Below are positions 1-5,047 of a stretch of DNA of 5,047 nt, piece by piece. The position numbers were made by a program, and so were the translations under genes. The stretch covers positions 1 to 5,047 of the forward strand of contig BNTR01000164.1 of NCBI GenBank assembly GCA_025996755.1. Direction: 5' to 3'. Source of the stretch: Bacteroidia bacterium. Lineage in GTDB: Bacteria; Bacteroidota; Bacteroidia; Bacteroidales; Azobacteroidaceae. The first letter of the stretch is position 1. Every line of letters starts with the position of its first letter. The notes beneath the pieces are model-generated. The model searched no databases and was not told the origin of the DNA. It saw only the letters and a program-made list of their open reading frames with translations.

Positions 1-1355
1 ACCACTTCTTGCACGTAATTCAGGGTTTCTGCCGGGCGGAAATAGCCTTGTTTTACTACCGGGTCGTTGTAATATTCGGGGATGTTTTTCCATCGCAGTG
101 CCTCTGCCACGTTGTTTTCCCATATTTGCGGGTTTTTGCCGTGTTTTTTTGCCAGCGCGATGGCGTCTCTGATGTGTCCGGAGCCGGCGTTGTAGGATGC
201 CAGAATGAATTTGATGCGCTCTTCCTCGTTTTCGATGGTTGAGAAATACTTGTCGTTCAGTCGTTTGATGAAGCGGGTTGCCGCCACAATGCTTGGCTCC
301 ACTTTGCCCATTTCTTCGCGCGAAATGCCCATCGCGATGGCTGTGTTTGGCATCAACCCCATCAACCCCTTGGCACCTGCCCACGACTCGGATTTGGTGT
401 GAAAGCGCGACTCTTGGAAGGCAATCGCCGCCAACAGCCGCCAATCCCAATGGATGTCGCCCGCATATTTTTGGAACGACGAATCGAACGGCGTGATTTG
501 CCCTTTGGGGACGTTGAGCTTCTGTTCATACCCCAATGGCGACCGCTTGCCCCACTCAAAATAACGCTTGACAATCGCCTTGTACTGCGGTTTGTTTTCG
601 TTGGCGGCAAACCAGTCGTTGAGAGCCGCTGCCAAAAGCGGCTCTGTGGGGCGTACTGCCCACGATGAGCGTTGCGAAAAACTCACATCCAACTTGATGT
701 TGATGTTTTTGTGATACGTCCGATTGAGTTCCGCCAAAACGGCATCGCTCACGGCGTAGCGAATTTGCCCTGTGGATACCATTTCGAGCAGGTCTTCGGT
801 CGAAAGCGAATCCTCATCAACGGGATGAATGTCGATGCCGCCTCCAAGTTCCTCATTCAGATTGTAGAGCCGCCGCTCGTATTTGCTGTCTTTGACCACC
901 CAAACGGTCTTGCCAATCAGTTCGGTTACGTCGCGCAACAAGGTATCGCCCTTGTTTGCCCGTTGCACAAGCACTTGATGGTCAATCACTTCGCGACCTG
1001 CGTAGAGCAACGCCTCCTTGCCCTCAATGGTTATTGGAATGTTGCAGGCAATCAAATCGCCTTCGTCGTTGAGCAGCATCTCGGTGAGTTGGCTTTCGTT
1101 GGGGGCAACCTGTATGTTCAGCGCAAGTCCCTGACTTTCAGCAAAATGGCTCAGCAGTTCGTATTCGTAGCCGCGCGGCTCGCCCCGATATATAAAATAG
1201 GACATCGACCCTGCCATTGTCAAGACATTCAGAGTGTCGTGCTGCTGAATCTGCGGCAAATCCCACAGGTCAGGCTCCGCCTCCTTTGTGTCGCAATTAG
1301 TGGTGAGCACAAGCAGCGGCAGCAGGAGCACAAATGGCAGTCGTTGTTTTATCAT
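1..1355 (-). CDS. mltF: MltF-like membrane-bound lytic murein transglycosylase, 3' end cut by window edge
   Basis: Reading down from ATG at 1355, 451 codons are open to the window edge. Residues 1-21 look like a lipoprotein signal: a hydrophobic run, then LTTNC with Cys21, although Asn before the Cys is atypical. Residues about 40-265 resemble a periplasmic solute-binding (SBP_bac_3) domain, with [16 protein letters not shown] at 53-68. Residues about 290-451 are a GH23 transglycosylase domain: ES with probable catalytic Glu315, [10 protein letters not shown] (327-336) and ASYNAG (386-391). Families of this build cleave the MurNAc-GlcNAc bond of peptidoglycan to form 1,6-anhydroMurNAc, anchored to a membrane facing the periplasm. 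The [21 protein letters not shown] stretch near residues 428-447 is typical of the domain's end, so probably only a short tail is missing. The GLMQ motif has Gly333 in place of Gln. The start overlaps the stop of the upstream J-protein gene, which suggests coupled translation. The family call is firm; the exact mltF name is less so. Confidence 0.9.
   Translation of the reverse strand, partial: MIKQRLPFVLLLPLLVLTTNCDTKEAEPDLWDLPQIQQHDTLNVLTMAGSMSYFIYRGEPRGYEYELLSHFAESQGLALNIQVAPNESQLTEMLLNDEGDLIACNIPITIEGKEALLYAGREVIDHQVLVQRANKGDTLLRDVTELIGKTVWVVKDSKYERRLYNLNEELGGGIDIHPVDEDSLSTEDLLEMVSTGQIRYAVSDAVLAELNRTYHKNINIKLDVSFSQRSSWAVRPTEPLLAAALNDWFAANENKPQYKAIVKRYFEWGKRSPLGYEQKLNVPKGQITPFDSSFQKYAGDIHWDWRLLAAIAFQESRFHTKSESWAGAKGLMGLMPNTAIAMGISREEMGKVEPSIVAATRFIKRLNDKYFSTIENEEERIKFILASYNAGSGHIRDAIALAKKHGKNPQIWENNVAEALRWKNIPEYYNDPVVKQGYFRPAETLNYVQEV
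1352..1355 (-). other. ATGA stop/start overlap between J-protein and transglycosylase genes
   Basis: On the minus strand the codons AAC GGA TGA end the J-protein gene, and the ATG embedded in GGATGA starts the transglycosylase gene. This four-base overlap is the classical arrangement for translational coupling by terminating ribosomes. No strong Shine-Dalgarno site precedes this ATG, which fits reinitiation. It also fixes the transglycosylase start, since the hydrophobic lipoprotein signal begins directly after it. Confidence 0.85.
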
Positions 1356-2311
1356 CCGTTTTTCAATTCGTGAAACAATTCTTTTTGTCGTGGTGTCAAA
1401 TGCAGCGGAATTTGCACCCGATAGGAGATTATCAGGTCGCCGAAACGTCCCTCCCGCTTGTAAACAGGAAAACCCTTGCCTTTCAAGCGCACTTTGGAGT
1501 CGGGTTGCGTGCCCGGCTTCACGGTCATTTTGACCCGCCCGTTCAGCGTGTCCACCGCCACTTCGCCACCCAACACGGCGGTGTAGATGTCCAACGGCAG
1601 GCTGGCGTAGAGGTCGTTGCCGTCGCGCCGGAAAACGGGGTCGGGCTGCACAATAATCGTCAGAATGAGGTCGCCCGCCGGTCCGCCGTTCACCCCCGGT
1701 CCGCCTTGCCCTTTGAGTTTGATTTTTTGCTCGTTTGCCACGCCCGCCGGAATGGTGATGCGCAACGTTTTGCCATTGACATTTATCGTATAGGGCTGGG
1801 TTGTAGCCGCTTCGCGCAGGTTGATGTGCACCTCGCCGGAGTAGTCTTGACCCTGATAGCCGCCGCTCTTGCCGGCACTGCGCCCGCTGCCAAACAGGTT
1901 TTCAAAAAACGAGGAATAGCCGCTGGTGTTCCCACCAAAACCGCTGAACCCACTGAAATCGCTGCTATTGAAGCCGCCGCCGCTAAACAAATCGCTGAAA
2001 TCCTGATAGGAATAGCCGCCCTGACGACCGCCGGAATGTTGCTGCTGTCTGCCCGCCCGTCCGGTTTGCCCGTATTGTTCGGCGTGCTCGGCTTGCTTCC
2101 AATTGCTGCCGTAATCGTCGTATTTCTTGCGTTTGGCGGCATCACCGAGCACTTCGTTCGCCTCGTTGATTTCCTGAAATTTCCTTTTTGCCGCGTCGTT
2201 ATCCTTGTTTTTGTCGGGATGATATTCGCGCGCCAACTGGCGGTACGCCTTTTTGATTTCATCCTGCGTAGCCGTTTTGCTTACGCCTAATACCTTATAA
2301 TAATCAATCAT
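1352..2311 (-). CDS. cbpA: CbpA/DnaJ-type class B J-domain co-chaperone
   Basis: This 319-residue cytoplasmic J-protein should stimulate the ATPase of DnaK (Hsp70) and deliver substrates to it. The J domain spans about residues 1-65: it opens [10 protein letters not shown], has the HPD motif at 31-33 (essential in the family for DnaK contact), and [14 protein letters not shown] as helix III. A Gly/Phe/Ser/Gln-rich linker covers about 80-155. The two C-terminal substrate-binding beta domains follow, with LRITIPAGV near 183-191 and [15 protein letters not shown] near 279-293. There are no CxxCxGxG zinc-finger repeats, so it is the class B (CbpA-like) type and not canonical DnaJ. I chose ATG at 2311, which places the start just before DYYKVLGV as in other J-proteins; an in-frame TTG two codons upstream (2317) is possible but unneeded. 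No Shine-Dalgarno site is visible. It lies 49 bp after leuC and overlaps the transglycosylase gene by ATGA. It could equally be annotated dnaJ-like; chaperone identity is secure. Confidence 0.93.
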   Translation of the reverse strand: MIDYYKVLGVSKTATQDEIKKAYRQLAREYHPDKNKDNDAAKRKFQEINEANEVLGDAAKRKKYDDYGSNWKQAEHAEQYGQTGRAGRQQQHSGGRQGGYSYQDFSDLFSGGGFNSSDFSGFSGFGGNTSGYSSFFENLFGSGRSAGKSGGYQGQDYSGEVHINLREAATTQPYTINVNGKTLRITIPAGVANEQKIKLKGQGGPGVNGGPAGDLILTIIVQPDPVFRRDGNDLYASLPLDIYTAVLGGEVAVDTLNGRVKMTVKPGTQPDSKVRLKGKGFPVYKREGRFGDLIISYRVQIPLHLTPRQKELFHELKNG

Positions 2312-2316
2312 CGTCA

Positions 2317-2358
2317 ATTAAAAATTAAAAATTACGAATTAAAAATTACGAATTACGG
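2317..2358. repeat. Six-copy 7-bp tandem repeat filling the leuC/J-protein gap
   Basis: On the plus strand this reads as six consecutive heptamers: ATTAAAA, ATTAAAA, ATTACGA, ATTAAAA, ATTACGA, ATTACGG. Only positions 5-7 of the unit vary. The array takes up 42 of the 49 bp between the leuC stop (2361-2363) and the J-protein ATG (2311). No TAnnTTTG promoter element lies in it on the minus strand. It gives the transcript U-rich runs but no GC-rich stem, so it is not a convincing terminator. Heptanucleotide arrays of this AT-rich type are known as dispersed repeats in other bacteria, for example the STRR repeats of cyanobacteria; that comparison is from memory and not tested here. Confidence 0.85.
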
Positions 2359-2360
2359 GA

Positions 2361-3752
2361 TTATAGTGTTCTGGGGTCGGTGATGCGTCCTGTTATTGCT
2401 GCTGCTGCTGCCACGAGCGGGCTGGCGAGGATGGTGCGTGCGCCGGGACCTTGCCTTCCCTCGAAGTTGCGGTTGGAGGTGCTGACAGCGTATTTGCCTG
2501 CCGGCACTTTGTCTTCGTTCATCGCCAGGCACGCGGAGCAACTCGGCTGGCGGATTTCAAAGCCTGCCGCTGTCAATAGCTTGTCTAAACCCTCTTCGCG
2601 AATTTGTTTGTCCACTTTCCACGAGCCGGGCACGAGCCACACCACCACGTTGTCGGCTTTCTTTTTGCCTTTCACCAAACCGGCAAATGCGCGAAAATCT
2701 TCGATGCGTCCATTGGTGCAACTGCCCAAAAAGACGTAGTCGATAGTCTTGCCAACGATTTTTTCGCCCGCCCGAAAGCCCATATATTCCAACGCCTTAG
2801 CATCTCCGCCAATCCCCCCGGAGGGAGTTAGGGGGCTTGGAATAGCCTCGTTGATGCCCATCCCCATACCGGGATTGGTGCCGTAGGTTATCATCGGCTC
2901 AATGGCGGCGGCATCGAAGACAATTTCTTTGTCGAATTTGGCATCGCTGTCTGTCTTGAGCGTCTTCCAAGAGGCTAATGCCTTATCCCATTCTGCGCCT
3001 TTTGGGGCATATTCCAAGCCCTTGACGTAAGCAAATGTTGTGTCGTCGGGAGCCACCATACCGCCCCGCGCGCCCATCTCGATGGAGAGGTTGCAGAGCG
3101 TGAGGCGTCCCTCCATCGACAGGTTTTCGACCGCCTCGCCGGCATATTCCACGAAATAGCCGGTGGCGCCGCCGGTGGTCATCTTGGAGATGATGTAAAG
3201 GGCTAAGTCTTTGGCGGTTACGCCCGTTTTAAGTTTGTTTTTGACGGTGATGCGCATCGTTTGGGGGCGCGACTGAAACACGCACTGCGTTGCCAACACC
3301 ATTTCCACCTCGCTGGTGCCGATACCAAAAGCCACTGCGCCCATCGCACCGTGCGTGGAGGTGTGCGAATCGCCGCAAACCATCGTCATACCCGGCAACG
3401 AAAGCCCGTTTTCGGGACCCACCACATGGATAACCCCATTTTTCGGATGCCCAATCGGGAAATACTGCGTGCCAAATTCTTTGGCATTTTTGTCCAGCAC
3501 GTCCACCTGCTTGCGCGAAACAGGGTCGGCGATTGGCTGCTCCTGAAGCAGGGTAGGGACGTTGTGGTCGGGCATACAGGTCACCTGCTGCGGACGAAAC
3601 ACCCTCAAACCGCGCTTCCGCAAGCCATCAAACGCCTGCGGCGTAGTCACCTCGTGGCAATACAGCCGGTCGATGTACAACTGCGTGGGACCATCTTCCA
3701 CCGTAGTTACTACGTGTTTGTCCCAAATCTTCTCAAATAATGTCTTTCCCAT
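2361..3752 (-). CDS. leuC: 3-isopropylmalate dehydratase large subunit
   Basis: LeuC forms a heterodimer with LeuD and interconverts 2-isopropylmalate and 3-isopropylmalate in cytoplasmic leucine biosynthesis, using a [4Fe-4S] cluster. The 463-residue product has normal family length and starts [15 protein letters not shown]. Visible signatures are [13 protein letters not shown] at 126-138, [10 protein letters not shown] at 290-299, the cluster cysteines Cys345 (GSCTNG), Cys405 and Cys408 ([10 protein letters not shown]), and the substrate-site stretch [11 protein letters not shown] at 425-435. All three cluster ligands are present, so it should be active. An upstream in-frame TTG at 3785 is excluded as start because it lies inside the -7 promoter element. 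No Shine-Dalgarno site is visible; the leader is AT-rich. Residues about 305-316 are encoded by a GC-rich repeat (see 2808-2840). leuD does not follow; a J-protein gene does. With a leader of only about 25 nt there is no room for a leucine attenuator or T-box. Confidence 0.97.
   Translation of the reverse strand: MGKTLFEKIWDKHVVTTVEDGPTQLYIDRLYCHEVTTPQAFDGLRKRGLRVFRPQQVTCMPDHNVPTLLQEQPIADPVSRKQVDVLDKNAKEFGTQYFPIGHPKNGVIHVVGPENGLSLPGMTMVCGDSHTSTHGAMGAVAFGIGTSEVEMVLATQCVFQSRPQTMRITVKNKLKTGVTAKDLALYIISKMTTGGATGYFVEYAGEAVENLSMEGRLTLCNLSIEMGARGGMVAPDDTTFAYVKGLEYAPKGAEWDKALASWKTLKTDSDAKFDKEIVFDAAAIEPMITYGTNPGMGMGINEAIPSPLTPSGGIGGDAKALEYMGFRAGEKIVGKTIDYVFLGSCTNGRIEDFRAFAGLVKGKKKADNVVVWLVPGSWKVDKQIREEGLDKLLTAAGFEIRQPSCSACLAMNEDKVPAGKYAVSTSNRNFEGRQGPGARTILASPLVAAAAAITGRITDPRTL
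2808..2840. repeat. GC-rich palindromic repeat embedded in frame in leuC
   Basis: On the minus (coding) strand the sequence carries CCCCCTAACTCCCTCCGGGG and onward into further G, flanked by CCAAG and ATTGG. A C5 run (2831-2835) can pair with a G6 run (2814-2819) around a loop of about 11 nt. The same pattern, C-run, TAA, CCC, short spacer, G-run, is one I recall as a dispersed intergenic repeat in Bacteroidota and some other genomes; this cannot be tested from one copy. Here it is translated as [12 protein letters not shown] (LeuC residues 305-316), between the conserved GTNPGMGMG motif and the EYMGF segment, with the frame kept. Confidence 0.6.
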
Positions 3753-3782
3753 AATTTTAATATGTCTTTTTATTAGCCGCCT

Positions 3783-3813
3783 CAAAGGTAGGAATTATTT
3801 TATAAAGTTGCAA
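3783..3813 (-). promoter_or_regulatory. Bacteroidota-type promoter for the leuC operon
   Basis: On the minus strand TTG (3813-3811, preceded by T to give TTTG) is followed by exactly 20 bp and then TACCTTTG (3790-3783). This matches the Bacteroidota primary-sigma consensus of TTG at -33 and TAnnTTTG at -7. Transcription should start near 3778, giving a leader of roughly 25 nt before the leuC ATG at 3752. Its -33 core abuts the -33 core of the opposing promoter. Confidence 0.85.
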
Positions 3814-3838
3814 ATTCTGCTGAATAGTTGTACCTTTG
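3808..3838 (+). promoter_or_regulatory. Bacteroidota-type promoter for the TPR-protein gene
   Basis: TTG at 3808-3810, a 20-bp spacer, then TACCTTTG at 3831-3838 match the Bacteroidota consensus. The predicted transcription start is near 3843, leaving about 20 nt of leader that contains the ribosome binding site. The -7 element is identical to that of the leuC promoter, and the two -33 cores join as TTGCAA at 3808-3813. Confidence 0.87.
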
Positions 3839-3852
3839 TAGCCGAAAACAAC

Positions 3853-3858
3853 AGGAGG
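3853..3858 (+). promoter_or_regulatory. Strong Shine-Dalgarno site for the TPR-protein gene
   Basis: AGGAGG lies six bases before the ATG at 3865, a textbook match to the 16S rRNA 3' end. The three minus-strand genes in this window have no such site, and Bacteroidota genes usually depend little on Shine-Dalgarno pairing, so this perfect site stands out. It settles the start codon of the TPR gene. Confidence 0.85.
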
Positions 3859-3864
3859 AGAACG

Positions 3865-5047
3865 ATGCTGGATTTCGATGACGATTTTGATGATTTAGAA
3901 GACTTTGACGAGGGCGACTTCGAGGAGTTTGGCAACGAATTTGATGGCGGTGGCGGTCGCCCCTATCCCAATTTTGTGTATGAATGGGACGGGGCGTTGG
4001 AGGCTAATCGGCAGCCGTCGCGCTTTTTCGACTCGGAGGAGTTGTGCAATATGATTGCTTTTTATTGCAATGGCGGCGAAGAGGATAAGATGAAACTGAC
4101 TATTTCGGCGGCTCTGAACGCCTTTCCGGACGACGACGACGTGCTGGAAGATGCTATGGATTCGCTCGAAAATTGCGGCTTGTGGAACGATTTGCTGGTG
4201 ATTTCCCAACAGCACGCTTTTCGGGGCAATTTTTATGCCGACAGCCATTTCTTGTATTCACTTTTGCACCTTGGAATGGAGGAGGAGGCGTTTATGGCGT
4301 TTACCAAAATGCTGGATATTTATGCCAAAGACGAGCATTTGGATGCCGTTTATCTCTCGATGGGCGATGCGCTGGCGGATGTAGATTTGTTTCAATCGTC
4401 GATAGAGGTGGTTAATGAGGGGATTGGGCTGTTTCCCGACACGATGGATTTTTATTGGATAAACATCGAGTCGCTCTGGGCACTCGGCGAGAAGGAAAAA
4501 GCGTTGGCAACCGCCGACCAACTGGCGCAGATGAACGCGATGGATGCCAAATTTTGGTCGCAGCTGGGCGATTTATATAACACGATGGGCGAATTTGACC
4601 GCGCTGTGGAGGCATTTCATTTTTCGGAATCGCTGGGCTACGACCGCAATCTGAATTTGCTGGATTTGGCGAAAACCTACTACGAAAGCGAAAATTATGC
4701 GAAGGCATTGGAGGCGTTGGAGACATTCGCCGCCGAGCAGGGCGACTCGGCTCCGCAGCAAATTTTGGCAAACACGTTTATCCCCCTCGTGGCGGCGGAG
4801 GTGTGCGCCAAGTTGGGAGCGTGGGAAAAGGCGATTGTGCATTTAGACAAGTCGATAGCCTTTTCGCCCAATTCGGAACTGTTTTATCACTCAAAGGCAG
4901 AGGCACTTGTGCACCTAAATCGCCGCGACGAAGCCATCTCCGTGCTGGAAGAGGGCATCAGAATGTGCCGGGATGACGACAGTTTTTTGAAAAACCTGTT
5001 GCGCAAATTCAAGGCAGGCGACTTCGATTTGGCGCGCGAAGGCTATC
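3865..5047 (+). CDS. Cytoplasmic TPR-repeat protein with acidic Phe-rich N terminus, 3' end cut by window edge
   Basis: From ATG at 3865, 394 codons are open to the right edge. There is no signal peptide or membrane segment, so it is probably cytoplasmic. Residues 2-27 are strongly acidic (15 of 27 are Asp/Glu, six are Phe, none basic), followed by GGGG. After a RFFDSEEL segment (53-60) the protein is helical with TPR repeats. I place 34-residue units at 160-193, 194-227, 228-261 and 262-295 without gaps, then 304-337 and 338-371; a weaker unit lies near 123-157. The unit at 228 is canonical, with W231, L234, G235, Y238, A247 and F251 at TPR consensus positions 4, 7, 8, 11, 20 and 24. TPR arrays bind partner proteins; the partner here is unknown and I do not recognise a named gene. 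The acidic tail could be a disordered binding segment. A strong promoter and Shine-Dalgarno site suggest good expression. It is divergent from leuC and shares its promoter core. Confidence 0.93.
   Translation, partial: MLDFDDDFDDLEDFDEGDFEEFGNEFDGGGGRPYPNFVYEWDGALEANRQPSRFFDSEELCNMIAFYCNGGEEDKMKLTISAALNAFPDDDDVLEDAMDSLENCGLWNDLLVISQQHAFRGNFYADSHFLYSLLHLGMEEEAFMAFTKMLDIYAKDEHLDAVYLSMGDALADVDLFQSSIEVVNEGIGLFPDTMDFYWINIESLWALGEKEKALATADQLAQMNAMDAKFWSQLGDLYNTMGEFDRAVEAFHFSESLGYDRNLNLLDLAKTYYESENYAKALEALETFAAEQGDSAPQQILANTFIPLVAAEVCAKLGAWEKAIVHLDKSIAFSPNSELFYHSKAEALVHLNRRDEAISVLEEGIRMCRDDDSFLKNLLRKFKAGDFDLAREGY

Noticed and set aside
672..1373. A 233-codon open frame on the plus strand opposite the transglycosylase gene
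   Set aside because: It lies antisense to the conserved solute-binding-like and signal regions of the transglycosylase, shows no family resemblance and has no start signals.
1334..2290. A 318-codon open frame on the plus strand covering nearly the whole J-protein gene
   Set aside because: The opposite strand encodes a clear J-protein with HPD motif and both C-terminal domains. The plus-strand product has no recognisable domain, no promoter or ribosome site, and reflects the absence of stop codons opposite a GC-biased gene.
2312..2363. Possible terminator between leuC and the J-protein gene
   Set aside because: The T-rich runs come from the heptamer array, and no GC-rich stem precedes them on the minus strand.
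3261..3740. A 159-codon plus-strand open frame opposite the 5' half of leuC
   Set aside because: It is antisense to the highly conserved [10 protein letters not shown] region of LeuC, and its own translation resembles no known protein.
3750..3785. An 11-residue N-terminal extension of LeuC from a TTG at 3785
   Set aside because: That TTG is the last part of the TACCTTTG promoter element, upstream of the expected transcription start, and homologues begin near [11 protein letters not shown].
3753..3864. Leucine-responsive leader, attenuator or riboswitch before leuC
   Set aside because: The predicted leader is only about 25 nt and contains no leucine-rich small reading frame or stable stem.

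Overview
The window looks like the chromosome of a member of the Bacteroidota. Three things point there: two promoters of the Bacteroidota type (TTG, a 20-bp spacer, then TACCTTTG), AT-rich gene starts without Shine-Dalgarno sites on the minus strand, and proteins that read like Bacteroidota homologues (LeuC, and an MltF-type lytic transglycosylase). Genus cannot be fixed from the sequence. No RNA gene, insertion sequence, phage gene or CRISPR array is visible.

Layout: positions 3752 down to 1 hold three genes on the minus strand in the order leuC, a CbpA/DnaJ-type co-chaperone gene, and a lytic transglycosylase gene (mltF-like) that runs off the left edge. The co-chaperone and transglycosylase genes overlap by four bases (ATGA). 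leuC and the co-chaperone gene are 49 bp apart, and that gap is filled almost entirely by six copies of a 7-bp tandem repeat. No internal promoter or convincing terminator is visible, so the three genes probably share one transcript. On the plus strand, a gene for an acidic TPR-repeat protein starts at 3865 and runs off the right edge.

The 112-bp divergent region (3753-3864) is the regulatory centre. It contains two back-to-back promoters that are mirror images about one point: their -33 elements abut to form the palindrome TTGCAA, and each has an identical TACCTTTG -7 element exactly 20 bp away. RNA polymerase probably cannot occupy both at once, which would couple leuC-operon and TPR-gene expression.

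Functionally the genes are mixed: leucine biosynthesis (LeuC), protein folding (J-protein), cell-wall turnover (MltF-like lipoprotein) and a probable protein-protein interaction scaffold (TPR). leuD is not beside leuC here. leuC also carries an in-frame GC-rich palindromic repeat that encodes part of a variable loop. No obviously new multi-gene system is present; the most interesting signals are the symmetric promoter pair, the repeat inside leuC and the heptamer array.
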